Below, in pieces: positions 1-8,280 of a stretch of DNA of 21,899 nucleotides. Position 1 is the stretch's first letter, and every line of letters starts with the position of its first letter. The notes below the pieces were generated by a model, which saw nothing but the letters and a program-made list of their open reading frames with translations, did not search any database and was not told the DNA's origin. Both the position numbers and the translations under genes were made by a program. Origin of the DNA: JAVEVF01 sp034005175 (GTDB lineage: Bacteria > Actinomycetota > Coriobacteriia > Anaerosomatales > SLCP01); assembly GCA_034005175.1 (NCBI GenBank), contig JAVEVF010000022.1, forward strand, positions 1 through 21,899, given 5' to 3'.

Positions 1-2
1 AT

Positions 3-1190
3 AAGGCGAAGGATGACGTCTCCGGGTTCGTCGCCGGCCTCACCGGCGACATGGACGCCATCGAGAGGCTCGACCCCAGCCAGTTCCCGATCATGAACAT
101 CGGCATCGACCTCCGCCGCTCGTTAGATGGTCTCATCGAATGGCTGCAGCCGACGATCGAGATGGTGAAGGATGCCTTCGGATCGCTCGGTGAGGCGGCT
201 GGGCCGGCGCTCGCGGACATCCGAGACGGGTTAGCCTCGCTGCTCCCGGTCCTGGAGCTGGCCGGCGCAGCCATCGGCATCGCCATCGTCATAGCCATCC
301 AGGCGGCAGCGCTCGCCATCAATGTCCTGTCGGCCGCGATCGGCCCGCTCGCTCAGATGTTCTCCGGCCTGGCAGCCTTCATCGGAGGCACCGCCGAGAT
401 CATAATGGCGATCTTCACCGGGCGCTGGCAGGACGCCTGGGATGCGGCTGAGGCTGCGGGTCAAGGCGTGGTCGACTTCATCATCGGCGCGGTACGTCTG
501 ATCCTCGAACCGATCGAGAGGATCGTCGAGGGCGCTGTCGAATCGTTCGAGTGGCTCTATGACAAGCTCGTCGGACACTCCATCGTGCCCGATATCGTCA
601 ACGGCATCGTCCGCTGGTTCACGGGGCTCCCCGGCAAGATCGCAGGCTCGCTCTCGCGGTTCGTGTCAGACGTGTCAGCGAAGTTCACCGAGGCGTACAA
701 CCGCATGCGCGACACGCTCTCGGCATCGGCGGTCGGCCGAGTCTTCCGCGCGCTGTTCGACGCGGTCGCGAGCATCCCGCGGCGCTTCTCCGAGATGCGC
801 GATGCGGTCGTGCGCACGATCAGAGACCTCATCGCCAAGCTGCGCAAGCCCATCGACGACGCGGTCGGGGTCATCAGCCGCCTCAACCCCTTCATGCGCC
901 ACTCACCGTCGCTCGTTGATAACGTGCTCGCGGGCACGAGAGCCATCCGGGAAGCCTACGAGTCGGTGTCGGGCATACGCCTGGACCGTCCCGAGTTCAT
1001 CGGCTCTCTCGCCTATGCCCCGTCGTTCGCACCGGCGGGAGCGCTCGCAAGCGGGGCCGGAGGCATCACCAACAACTACTACCTCGGAGACACGAAGATC
1101 CCGGCGGGCGACCCGGAAGCGCAATCGGTCATGGGCGGCTTCGTGCGCCTCGTGCGCCGCTATCAGCGCATGGGGCCGACAGGAGGTTAG
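3..1190 (+). CDS. Phage tail tape-measure protein, C-terminal part (partial at window start)
   Basis: The reading frame is open back to the window edge, and the first ATG at 51 is internal, so this is the C-terminal end of a longer protein. Counting from that ATG, residues about 64-125 form a long, very hydrophobic Ala/Ile/Leu-rich stretch, followed by an amphipathic helical region with many Arg and Phe. Near the C-terminus is NPFMRHSPSLVDNVL, an ending of the 'HSPS' type I associate with siphovirus tape-measure proteins. Such proteins set tail length inside the tail tube and often carry membrane-inserting segments. The following tail-protein and endolysin genes support the assignment. No frameshift is visible in the part shown. 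The exact family is not certain, because the N-terminal coiled-coil part lies outside the window. Confidence 0.75.
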   Translation, partial: KAKDDVSGFVAGLTGDMDAIERLDPSQFPIMNIGIDLRRSLDGLIEWLQPTIEMVKDAFGSLGEAAGPALADIRDGLASLLPVLELAGAAIGIAIVIAIQAAALAINVLSAAIGPLAQMFSGLAAFIGGTAEIIMAIFTGRWQDAWDAAEAAGQGVVDFIIGAVRLILEPIERIVEGAVESFEWLYDKLVGHSIVPDIVNGIVRWFTGLPGKIAGSLSRFVSDVSAKFTEAYNRMRDTLSASAVGRVFRALFDAVASIPRRFSEMRDAVVRTIRDLIAKLRKPIDDAVGVISRLNPFMRHSPSLVDNVLAGTRAIREAYESVSGIRLDRPEFIGSLAYAPSFAPAGALASGAGGITNNYYLGDTKIPAGDPEAQSVMGGFVRLVRRYQRMGPTGG

Positions 1191-1196
1191 ACGACC

Positions 1197-3395
1197 ATGG
1201 CGATAACATGGGGCGCGATAGTCGGACCCGGATCCAGCAAGATGCGCATCGGCGTTGACATCGACGTGCTCTCGACGACGGCGACCACGGTCCAGCACCG
1301 GGCTCGTGTCTACGTCTGGACACGCTGGGGCGTCTCAGACTCCTCCAACTCATGCTCGACGTCAGGGGCGGCTGCATCGTCAGGTAGCGTGTCCATCTCC
1401 ACGAGCGTGAGCAGCGGGGCCGGATGGTCGACGTCGAACCAGCAGCTCATACGCACGGTCACCTGGTCCTCGACGAGACGCTACCCGCACGCGGGCGGCG
1501 CGTTCACGACGACGCTCTCGGCGGCGCTGTCCGGCATCGATGCGGTCGGCTCGTCGCTCACAGCGACCGCCTCCCAGTCAGCTACGGTGCCCGCGCGCGC
1601 CTATAGCACTCCGTCAGCGCCGAGCAGCGTGACCGACACGCGTGTCTCTGACACGCGCAACAACGTCGCTTGGACGCGCAACCACACCGACGCCGGCTAT
1701 TACACGACCCTCTACGTCGAGCGCCAGGCGAACGGCGGCGCATACGTCCAGATCGCGAAGCTCGCAGGCACCGCGACGAGCTACGCTGACACCACGACCG
1801 GCGCCAACAACTCATACCGGTATCGTGTGCGCGCCTACAACACGGCAGGCTACTCGGCTTACGGCACGTCCGGCACGACCTACAACACGCCTTCCGCGCC
1901 GATCGCGGTGTCAGCCGCTAAGACCGCGGAGAAGAGAGTGCGCGTCTCGTGGACAAACACCGCGAACACGGAGACCGCGACAGAGGTGTCCCGCAGCGCA
2001 GACGGCGGCCAGAGCTGGACGACTATAGCGACGACCGGCGCCGACGCGACGGAGCATATCGACGCCGACGCGCCAGGAGGCACGCTCGTCTATCGAGCGC
2101 GCAACACGCGCGGCGCGCTCGTGAGCGCCTGGTCCGCCGTGTCCAACAGCGTGACGACCATCCAGCCGCCCGCAGCTCCGACGCTCAACGTCAAGCCTCC
2201 CGCGTCCGTCTCGACCGCAGCAGACGCGGTCATGATCGGATGGGTGCACAACTCGCTCGACTCATCAGCCCAGACCGCCGCTGAGGTGCGTGTCGTGGTG
2301 AACGGCGGGTCTCCTGCCACCACGCAGATCACCGGCAGCGCGGCGACCCACGAGATCGACGTATCAGGCCTCGACGACGATGACACATGCACCGTGAGCG
2401 TGCGCACACGAGGGGCTCATGCCGACTTCGGCCCGTACAGCGCACTGTACTCGTTCGACCTCTTCGACCCGCCCGCCGTCGTGATCACATCTCCTGCCGC
2501 AGACGACGAGAGCGTCACTTCCGCACCGGTGCCCGTCGTGTGGGACTACGACGGCCACGCCATAGCCACCTACGTGCTGAGCGTCTACGAGGGCGATGCC
2601 CTCAGGCACCGTCGCACAGGGAGCTCCGTAGAGACTTGCGAGCTCGGGGCCGACACGTTCCTGCCACGAGACGGCAGGAGCTATCGCATCGAGCTCTCGG
2701 CCACCGACGTCAACGGACTCGCCGCCGCTGCGACGCGCACCTTCACGGTCGCCTACGACCTGCCGGCGTCACCCTCGCTCCTCTTCGACGTCGACGAGCG
2801 TAGCGCCTCCGTGCAGCTGCAGGTGTTCGCCGGCTTCGACGAGTCAGCCCCTGAGACGGTCTCCCTGTCCGTCGTGCGGGTGGACTCGGAGACCGAGAGC
2901 ACGGCGCTCGCAGACAGCCTCGAGCCGGGAGCCATCGTGACCGACCGGTTCCCGCTGCTCAACGTCGAGACCATGTACCGCGTGCTCGCCCATGCGGCCT
3001 CCGGCGTGGCCGCGGTGACCGACGTCGAGATCGTGGTGCCGAGCGGGCACAACCACTTCAGCTTCGGGGACGGCTCAGCCAGGCTGGCGGCGAACCTCAG
3101 CTTCGGGACCGCCGCCGACGTCGAGGCCGAGCATTACGCGTTCGCGGGACGCACCTGGCCGGTGCTCTTCACGGGACGCGGCAGGGACGCGCGGCCCGCC
3201 TGCTCGGGCGACCTTTATCGCGACCCGGACGGAGAGGCCGACTTCGAGGCCCTCATGCTCTGGGGAGGCCCGGTCGTCTATCGCGACATCCGTGGCAGGC
3301 GTCTGGACGTGAGCGCCAAGGTGCGTATGAGCGAGAGCGCCGGCCCTGACCGCATAGTGCGCGTCGACGTCGAGATGCGGCGTATCGAGCCATGA
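1197..3395 (+). CDS. Phage minor tail protein with fibronectin type III/Ig-like repeats
   Basis: This 732-residue structural protein starts 6 bases after the tape-measure stop, with an AGGAGG site just upstream. Residues 1-137 are Ser/Thr/Ala-rich and beta-like. Five Ig-like or FN3-like modules follow, at roughly 138-231, 232-322, 323-423, 424-520 and 521-612. The first two begin with TPSAP and carry the FN3-type signatures YRYRVRAYNTAG and YRARN. The repeats become more divergent toward the C-terminus. A distinct C-terminal domain (about 613-732) begins near GHNHFSFGDG and contains WPVLFTGRGRD. FN3 repeats are common in exposed tail proteins of siphoviruses, where they are thought to aid surface binding. 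Its place after the tape measure suggests a distal-tail or baseplate component. Fiber versus adhesion-device role is unresolved. Confidence 0.75.
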   Translation: MAITWGAIVGPGSSKMRIGVDIDVLSTTATTVQHRARVYVWTRWGVSDSSNSCSTSGAAASSGSVSISTSVSSGAGWSTSNQQLIRTVTWSSTRRYPHAGGAFTTTLSAALSGIDAVGSSLTATASQSATVPARAYSTPSAPSSVTDTRVSDTRNNVAWTRNHTDAGYYTTLYVERQANGGAYVQIAKLAGTATSYADTTTGANNSYRYRVRAYNTAGYSAYGTSGTTYNTPSAPIAVSAAKTAEKRVRVSWTNTANTETATEVSRSADGGQSWTTIATTGADATEHIDADAPGGTLVYRARNTRGALVSAWSAVSNSVTTIQPPAAPTLNVKPPASVSTAADAVMIGWVHNSLDSSAQTAAEVRVVVNGGSPATTQITGSAATHEIDVSGLDDDDTCTVSVRTRGAHADFGPYSALYSFDLFDPPAVVITSPAADDESVTSAPVPVVWDYDGHAIATYVLSVYEGDALRHRRTGSSVETCELGADTFLPRDGRSYRIELSATDVNGLAAAATRTFTVAYDLPASPSLLFDVDERSASVQLQVFAGFDESAPETVSLSVVRVDSETESTALADSLEPGAIVTDRFPLLNVETMYRVLAHAASGVAAVTDVEIVVPSGHNHFSFGDGSARLAANLSFGTAADVEAEHYAFAGRTWPVLFTGRGRDARPACSGDLYRDPDGEADFEALMLWGGPVVYRDIRGRRLDVSAKVRMSESAGPDRIVRVDVEMRRIEP

Positions 3396-4438
3396 GGTGG
3401 ACCCGTGCCCGTCACGACGAGTTCGAGTACGTGCGCCTGACGCCGCAGGGCGCCGTCATCGGCCCGGTCAAGGGCGTGGAGGGAGGTCGCATCACAGAGA
3501 ACCTCAACACGTCCCTCAAGGCCTCTGGCGTGCTCGATATGAGCGGCGCGTCCGGAGCTGATGACTTCAAAGACGACCTCATCCGTGTGATCCTGCACGC
3601 GACGGAGGGCGATGAGACGCAGAGCGTGGTGCTCGGCACCTTCCTGGCGGCCACGCCTTCGCGCGTGATCGACGAGGGTTCTGTTCACAGCGAGGTCGAT
3701 CTGTACTCGCTGCTGCTGATACTCGAAGAGGACGCCTTCGAGCACACGCTGTCCATAGAGGATGGCTCGAACGCGGTGGCGCTCGCCGCCTCCATCGCAG
3801 AGGCGGCCGGTCTCTCGGTCGTCGTCACGCCCTCACCTGCGGTGACCGCATCTCCGCTCGTCTTCGAGGCGGGCACCAGCCGACTCGAGGTGATCAACCA
3901 CCTCCTGGAGTACGCAGGGTACGGAAGCGCGAACATAGACGGTTTCGGCCGGGTCGTGATCGCCCCCTATCGCGACCCGGCCGAGCGTTCCCCGGTCTGG
4001 ACGTTCACAGACGGCGAGGAAGGCATCTTCCTGCCCGACATCGACGACGAGCTCGACTGGTATCACACCCCGAACGTGGTAGTGGTCGTCGCGAGCGATC
4101 CCGAGAGCTCCATGGTCGCTGTCGCCACCAACGACGACCCGCTCTCGCCGTACTCGACCGTCTCACGCGGCAGGCGCATCGTGCGCCATGAGGAGACGGA
4201 CGCTGATACCTACGCAGCGCTCGTGGAGAAGGCAGAGCTGCTGCTATCGTCCGGATCGGCCACGGTGCACAAGGACACGATCGTGCACACGTACGCGCCC
4301 GTCGGGCTCGGAGACGTCGTCCGCCTGCGTTACGAGGCCGCCATGATCGACTACACGATGGTGGTGCAGTCCCGCGAGATGCGCATGGCGCCCGGTGTGC
4401 CGACTACGACGACGCTCAGGAGGTTCATCCGTGGCTGA
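3392..4438 (+). CDS. Phage tail/baseplate hub-like protein
   Basis: The ATG overlaps the previous TGA (ATGA), which implies translational coupling; no strong ribosome site precedes it. The 348-residue protein has a beta-rich N-terminus (residues about 1-100), a helical middle with AGTSRLEVINHLLEYAGY, and an Asp/Glu-rich C-terminal half. The phrase 'FEAGTSRLEVINHLL...YGSANIDGFGRVVIAPYRDP' resembles the tail-hub family that includes Bacillus XkdQ and related siphovirus hub proteins, in which a lysozyme-like fold and beta barrels form the tail tip. I base this on order (tape measure, distal tail, hub) and general sequence feel rather than a diagnostic motif. It is probably part of the cell-facing tail tip. 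No catalytic residues were recognised. Confidence 0.55.
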   Translation: MRWTRARHDEFEYVRLTPQGAVIGPVKGVEGGRITENLNTSLKASGVLDMSGASGADDFKDDLIRVILHATEGDETQSVVLGTFLAATPSRVIDEGSVHSEVDLYSLLLILEEDAFEHTLSIEDGSNAVALAASIAEAAGLSVVVTPSPAVTASPLVFEAGTSRLEVINHLLEYAGYGSANIDGFGRVVIAPYRDPAERSPVWTFTDGEEGIFLPDIDDELDWYHTPNVVVVVASDPESSMVAVATNDDPLSPYSTVSRGRRIVRHEETDADTYAALVEKAELLLSSGSATVHKDTIVHTYAPVGLGDVVRLRYEAAMIDYTMVVQSREMRMAPGVPTTTTLRRFIRG

Positions 4439-5078
4439 CCGCTTCACGCTCGGTGATCTCGACCCGCTCGCTCCTGTCCCTGAGACCGGCGTGCGCGTCG
4501 TCTACGGCACCGTCGCAGGCATCTCCCCGTTCCTCGTGCTCGTCGACGGCGACACCGAGCCGGTGCCGGCGGTCAGGTGCACGGCGGCGTCGACGGGAGA
4601 CCGCCTCGTCATGCTGCTGTCTCGTCGGCGCCTCGTGGCGATCGCGCGGCTCGAGCCGGAGGCGAAGGCGCCGATCCACGTGTTCGCCGGACTGCTGAAG
4701 ACCAACTCGGACCTCGTCGAGTCCGGTGGCGAGGTGAATCTCTTCATCACGCCGCAGTTCACCGCACCGTTCGACTGCGTCGTGAACGTGTCCGGGACGA
4801 TGGCGACCCTCGGGAAGAGCGACAGCACCGTCCACAGGGCGTTCGCGAGGATCCTCGTGAACAACGCGTCGAACGTGGCGGCGTCGGCCTACGGGTTCTC
4901 AAGCGGCACCGGCACCTATCAGATCGGCACGTTCTCCCCTGTCGGGTCATGGCGGATGGATGAAGGACAGAAGGCGACCTTCATCATGCGTGCTGTATCG
5001 GCGGCAGGCGGCTTCACGGTCATCGGAGCATCGGCGCCAGTCGCGCTGAACGTGGTCGCCTATCCCACGACCGAGTGA
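4431..5078 (+). CDS. Small phage tail/baseplate-associated protein, beta-rich
   Basis: I chose the GTG at 4431, which overlaps the previous stop by 8 bases and has a CAGGAGG site about 7 bases upstream; this gives 215 residues beginning MADRFTLGDLDPL. An in-frame ATG at 4395 would overlap the hub gene by 44 bases and has no comparable site. Residues about 20-75 (VRVVYGTVAGISPFLVLVDGD through RRRLVAIARL) look like a small OB-type beta barrel, as found near tail-tip hubs. Residues about 85-215 look like a jelly-roll or beta-sandwich module with Gly, Ser, Thr and Asn-rich turns. I do not recognise the family. A role in the tail tip or receptor binding is inferred from position between the hub and lysis genes. 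Confidence 0.6.
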   Translation: MADRFTLGDLDPLAPVPETGVRVVYGTVAGISPFLVLVDGDTEPVPAVRCTAASTGDRLVMLLSRRRLVAIARLEPEAKAPIHVFAGLLKTNSDLVESGGEVNLFITPQFTAPFDCVVNVSGTMATLGKSDSTVHRAFARILVNNASNVAASAYGFSSGTGTYQIGTFSPVGSWRMDEGQKATFIMRAVSAAGGFTVIGASAPVALNVVAYPTTE

Positions 5079-5128
5079 CAGGTGCTCGATGCTGGTGCGC
5101 AGAGCGCGACGACACAGGGAGGCATCCG

Positions 5129-5884
5129 ATGGGAGCGGCACCGCTGACAGTGCGCTTGCTGCCCAAGGGCAGGAAGCACGGCCGTCCGGGCTACAAGATG
5201 ACGGCCACGAGCGTGACGGTGCACGACACCGCGAACGCCAAGGCAGGTGCTGACGCCGAGGCCCACGCGAAGTACCTCGAGGGCGGACGCGGGCTGTCGT
5301 GGCACTTCACGGTAGATGCCGACTCAATCGTCCAGCACCTGCCTATCGACGAGCAGGGCTGGCACACGGGCACGAACGCTGGGAACACCACCTCCATCGG
5401 CGTAGAGGTCTGCGAGTATCCCGACACGCCAGACGGCCGAGCCAGGCGAGCCCGGGCCGAGGACAACGCGGCGTGGTTCGTCGCACGGCTGCTCCACGAG
5501 AACAAGAGCCTTGCGCGCGTCGTCACGCACAAGAGCTGGAGCGGGAAGAACTGCCCACGCGTCCTGCTCCCGCGCTGGGACGGCTTCCTCGCCGCCGTCG
5601 CGCGCTACCAGGGAGAGACGTCTGCGGCTCCCAAGCCGCCCGCCAAACCCGCTCCCAGACCCGCGCCTAGGCCCCGCATGCCGCTCGTGAGGCGTGGGAG
5701 CCGTGGTAACGCCGTGCGCACCCTGCAGACCGAGCTCAGACGGCAGGGGGGCTACATGATAGAGGTCGACGGCGTCTTCGGTAAGGAGACGCGCGCTGCG
5801 GTCCGTGCGTGGCAGGGGCGCAAGGGCATCAGGGTCGACGGCGTCGTAGGCACTATCACGTGGGGCACCCTCGGGTATCGTTAG
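5129..5884 (+). CDS. Phage endolysin: N-acetylmuramoyl-L-alanine amidase with peptidoglycan-binding domain
   Basis: I chose the ATG at 5129 because AGGGAGG lies 6 bases upstream; an earlier in-frame ATG at 5075 overlaps the previous gene and would add an 18-residue unconserved-looking tail. The 251-residue enzyme has an Amidase_2/PGRP-type zinc amidase domain (about 6-160). The expected zinc ligands are visible as His32 (TVHDTAN), His134 (VTHKSW) and Cys142 (KNCPR). The segment SWHFTVDADSIVQHLP is typical of the fold. A Pro/Ala/Lys linker (about 165-183) joins a PG_binding_1 domain (about 184-251) containing VDGVFGKETRAAVRAWQ. It should cleave the amide bond between MurNAc and L-Ala in the host wall at the end of the lytic cycle. 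It has no signal peptide, so release probably depends on the downstream holin-type proteins. Confidence 0.92.
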   Translation: MGAAPLTVRLLPKGRKHGRPGYKMTATSVTVHDTANAKAGADAEAHAKYLEGGRGLSWHFTVDADSIVQHLPIDEQGWHTGTNAGNTTSIGVEVCEYPDTPDGRARRARAEDNAAWFVARLLHENKSLARVVTHKSWSGKNCPRVLLPRWDGFLAAVARYQGETSAAPKPPAKPAPRPAPRPRMPLVRRGSRGNAVRTLQTELRRQGGYMIEVDGVFGKETRAAVRAWQGRKGIRVDGVVGTITWGTLGYR

Positions 5885-5903
5885 CAGCCGCAAAGGAGAT
5901 CGC

Positions 5904-6122
5904 GTGGAGCAGAACGATAGGCTCACTCATGTCGAGGCCCGGGTAGAGAGTCTGTGCCGATGGCGGGACGACCAGAGAGACACCACCCAGCGCATCTTCG
6001 ACAAACTTGACGAGATCGTGCAAGACCTCGCTGAGCGCCCGCCGGCATGGATGGTCCCTGTCGTCGGAGTGCTCACCACCATCATCGGGGTGCTTGCTGG
6101 CGCGCTATGGTCGCTGAGATGA
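5904..6122 (+). CDS. XhlA-like phage lysis-associated protein (coiled coil plus one TM)
   Basis: This starts with GTG at 5904 after AAAGGAG. The 72-residue product has a charged heptad-like N-terminal helix (residues about 1-45, with DRLTHVEARVESL and RIFDKLDEIVQDL). A single hydrophobic C-terminal segment follows (about 49-70, MVPVVGVLTTIIGVLAGALW). This coiled-coil plus C-terminal TM layout is that of the haemolysin XhlA family, small proteins encoded beside holins and endolysins that associate with the membrane during lysis. Its position between the amidase and the putative holin fits. The family assignment rests on architecture, not on a diagnostic residue. Confidence 0.65.
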   Translation: MEQNDRLTHVEARVESLCRWRDDQRDTTQRIFDKLDEIVQDLAERPPAWMVPVVGVLTTIIGVLAGALWSLR

Positions 6123-6132
6123 AGGAGGAGCC

Positions 6133-6402
6133 ATGTTGGAGGTAATAGCTTCGATAGCGGCGGCCACCTGGCTGCTGACGGCTGTGATCGCAGGAGTGCT
6201 TGAGCGGTGGCTGACGGTCAACGCGCACGAGAAGCAGGCGATCGCGCTCCTGGTGTCCGTCGCGCTCACGGTCGCGGCGCTATACACGGGGTGGCTGACG
6301 GGAGACCCCGTCGAGGTGTTCGTCTCGATGGTGGCTGCGCTCTTCGGCGCGAACCTCATCCACGACAAGATCGAGACGCCGGTGCGGGACTCCCTGTCAT
6401 GA
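6133..6402 (+). CDS. Putative phage holin
   Basis: This 89-residue protein is preceded by AAGGAGGAG and starts 10 bases after the XhlA-like gene. It has three hydrophobic stretches (about 5-24, 38-57 and 61-77) separated by short charged loops, and ends with a charged tail (IHDKIETPVRDSLS). The small size, multiple TMs and position after the endolysin match phage holins, which form lesions in the inner membrane to let the amidase reach the wall. Holins are too diverse to be named from sequence alone, so a generic prophage membrane protein remains possible. It is the last prophage gene before the tRNA gene. Confidence 0.6.
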   Translation: MLEVIASIAAATWLLTAVIAGVLERWLTVNAHEKQAIALLVSVALTVAALYTGWLTGDPVEVFVSMVAALFGANLIHDKIETPVRDSLS

Positions 6403-6451
6403 GGGTATGACGACCGCGCGATGCACATTTTTCACTACATCGGATGATGCA

Positions 6452-6479
6452 GCGGCGGAGGGTCTTCCCTCTCCGCCGC
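6452..6479. terminator. GC-rich hairpin between prophage end and tRNA-Lys
   Basis: A perfect or near-perfect inverted repeat of about 11 pairs (GCGGCGGAGGG against CCCTCTCCGCCGC, one G-T pair, loop of about 6). It lies 10 bases beyond the tRNA 3' end on the minus strand and about 50 bases beyond the last prophage gene on the plus strand. It could act on either strand. No clear U-run follows on either side, so intrinsic termination is inferred only from position and stem strength. Confidence 0.5.
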
Positions 6480-6489
6480 AGGTAGTTCA

Positions 6490-6534
6490 TGGTGGGCCGT
6501 ATAGGGATCGAACCTATGACCTTGGGATTAAAAG
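6490..6534. other. Putative prophage attachment site within tRNA-Lys 3' half
   Basis: The prophage lysis cassette ends at 6402 and the 3' end of an intact tRNA-Lys lies 87 bases further on, oriented toward the phage. Tyrosine integrases very often recombine within the 3' half of a tRNA (anticodon loop to CCA), leaving an intact gene at one end and a copied 3' fragment at the other. The stretch given, anticodon loop to CCA, is the expected core. The second copy and the integrase would lie left of this window and cannot be seen, so the exact core is inferred. Confidence 0.4.
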
Positions 6535-6565
6535 TCCCCTGCTCTACCAACTGAGCTAACGGCCC
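6490..6565 (-). tRNA. tRNA-Lys (anticodon UUU)
   Basis: On the minus strand the 76-base sequence begins GGGCCGTTAGCTCAG and ends ACGGCCCACCA. The acceptor stem pairs GGGCCGT with ACGGCCC. The discriminator is A and the CCA end is encoded. The D arm (AGCTCAGTTGGTAGAGC), the anticodon loop CTTTTAA (anticodon TTT at 6530-6532) and the T arm with GGTTCGATCC are all present. The 27-43 anticodon stem pair is a G-A mismatch, a position where tRNAs often tolerate one. It has its own promoter-like sequence (see 6640-6669). Its 3' end faces the prophage. Confidence 0.97.
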
Positions 6566-6639
6566 GAGAGCATCGTCACATGCGCGCAGCGTGGCTCTGA
6601 GTCCACCGCTGCGACATGTCGCCATGCGAAGCAACAGGA

Positions 6640-6669
6640 AGTGTAGCCTGCTGGCTGGCGACTGGTCAA
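6640..6669 (-). promoter_or_regulatory. Promoter for tRNA-Lys
   Basis: On the minus strand, TTGACC (6669-6664) and TACACT (6645-6640) are separated by 18 bases, a good sigma-70-type match. Transcription would start near 6633, about 68 bases before the mature tRNA 5' end, in the gap after the purH stop. The leader holds a perfect palindrome, GCGACATGTCGC (6611-6622), of unknown role. Confidence 0.6.
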
Positions 6670-6690
6670 AGACGCAACCGCCACTACTCG

Positions 6691-8253
6691 CTAGTGCCGG
6701 AAGTGCCGGTGGCCGGTGAAGACCATGGCGACGCCGAGCTCATCGGCCTTGGCGATGACTTCCTCGTCGCGCACCGAACCTCCCGGCTGGATGATCGCGC
6801 TCACGCCCGCAGCCGCACACACCTCGAGCGAGTCAGGGAATGGCATGAACGCATCGCTCGCAGCCACCGCACCGCGGGCCTGCTCGCCTGCCTGCTCACA
6901 CGCGATGCGCGCGGAGTTCACGCGGTTCATCTGACCAGCGCCTACACCGATGCTCACAAAGCCACTAGCGAGCAGGATAGCGTTGGACTTCACCGACTTG
7001 GCCGCCCTCCAGGCGAACAAGAGCTGCTCGAGCTCTGCCGCGGTAGGCTCGCGCCTGGTGACGACGCGGAAGGTCGCTGGGTCCTCGGCAACCCGATCTC
7101 CTGTCTGGATGAGCATGCCGCCTTCAACTGCGCGTGATTCGTATTGTCCGCGCAACCCACGCACGCCCCCTGTGGCAAGAACGCGCAGGTTCGGCTTCGT
7201 TGCCAGCAACTCCAGCGCATCGGGCTCGAATCCCGGTGCGATCATGACCTCGACGAACTGGCCGTTGTCGAGGACTTCCTGGATGAGAGAGCGTGGGACC
7301 GGTCTGTTGAATGCCATCACGCCGCCAAATGCGCTCACAGGGTCGGCGGCGTGCGCCTTGAGGTACGCAGAGGTGAGGTCATCGGCGATGGCGATGCCGC
7401 AGGGGTTGGTGTGTTTGACGATGACGCATGCTGGCTCATCGAATTCGCGCACCGCTCCCCATGCCGCATCAGTGTCGAGAATGTTGTTGTACGAGAGCTC
7501 TTTGCCCTGCATCTGGGTGGCGCGCGCAAGGGTATCGGGTTTGCCATCCATGAACCGATAGAACGCGGCTTCTTGGTGAGGGTTCTCCCCGTACCGCAGG
7601 TCCTGCACCTTCTCGAGACGAAAGCGCACCTCAGCTGGGAAGGGCTCAGCGGTGCCGTAGCCTGAGAGGTACATCCAGATAGCGCTATCATACGCGCTCG
7701 TGATGCGGAAGACCTCCGTCGCAAGCGCTCGGCGGGTCTCAAGTGTCATGCTGCCGCTGTTCGCGCGCATCTCGGCAAGGATATCCCCGTAGCGCGCTGG
7801 ATCAGTCACCACCGTCACGCTTGCGAAGTTCTTGGCGGCACTGCGAAGCATGCTCGGTCCGCCGATATCGATGTTTTCTATGGCGTCTTCTTCGGTGACC
7901 CCCTCGCGCGCGATGGTGGCCTCGAACGCATAGAGGTTCACGATCACCATGTCGATCATGCCGATGTGGTGAGCCTCGGCCGCAGCCATGTGCTCCGGCA
8001 GATCGCGTCTGGCGAGCAAACCCCCATGTACGCGTGGATGGAGCGTCTTCACGCGGCCATCCATCATCTCTGGAAAACCAGTGAGGTCATCGATAGGGCG
8101 CACATCAAGCCCGGCTTCAGCGAGCACCTTCGCTGTTCCGCCAGTAGACACTATTTCGACACCGAACTCCTCGACGAGCGCTCGGCAGAACTCCACCACG
8201 CCAGCCTTGTCTGTCACTGAAACGAGCGCGCGCTTCACCTGAAGGTGATCCAT
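6691..8253 (-). CDS. purH: Bifunctional AICAR transformylase/IMP cyclohydrolase
   Basis: This 520-residue enzyme catalyses the last two steps of IMP synthesis: formylation of AICAR with 10-formyl-THF to FAICAR, then ring closure to IMP. The N-terminal cyclohydrolase domain (about 1-195) shows STGGTA, GFPEMMDGRVKTLHPRVHGG and NLYAFE. The C-terminal transformylase domain (about 196-520) shows the catalytic KHTNPCG motif (Lys280-His281), AFGGVMAFN, ASDAFMPFPD and the ending FTGHRHFRH. Length and motif order are normal for the family. The start has a GAGAGG site upstream. It lies 27 bases after the stop of the substrate-binding lipoprotein gene, so the two are likely cotranscribed. It is the last protein gene of the pur cluster before tRNA-Lys. 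Nothing looks broken. Confidence 0.98.
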   Translation of the reverse strand: MDHLQVKRALVSVTDKAGVVEFCRALVEEFGVEIVSTGGTAKVLAEAGLDVRPIDDLTGFPEMMDGRVKTLHPRVHGGLLARRDLPEHMAAAEAHHIGMIDMVIVNLYAFEATIAREGVTEEDAIENIDIGGPSMLRSAAKNFASVTVVTDPARYGDILAEMRANSGSMTLETRRALATEVFRITSAYDSAIWMYLSGYGTAEPFPAEVRFRLEKVQDLRYGENPHQEAAFYRFMDGKPDTLARATQMQGKELSYNNILDTDAAWGAVREFDEPACVIVKHTNPCGIAIADDLTSAYLKAHAADPVSAFGGVMAFNRPVPRSLIQEVLDNGQFVEVMIAPGFEPDALELLATKPNLRVLATGGVRGLRGQYESRAVEGGMLIQTGDRVAEDPATFRVVTRREPTAAELEQLLFAWRAAKSVKSNAILLASGFVSIGVGAGQMNRVNSARIACEQAGEQARGAVAASDAFMPFPDSLEVCAAAGVSAIIQPGGSVRDEEVIAKADELGVAMVFTGHRHFRH

Positions 8254-8280
8254 CGTCTGCCTCTCTATATCGCTGATGAG

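Noticed and set aside
559..1206. Alternative plus-strand open frame within the tape-measure gene.
   Set aside because: Ser/Arg/Thr-rich low-complexity translation typical of an out-of-frame reading of high-GC DNA; no family features.
6616..7137. Plus-strand open frames opposite purH.
   Set aside because: purH is certain on the minus strand with all motifs; the opposite frames have no ribosome sites or recognisable domains.
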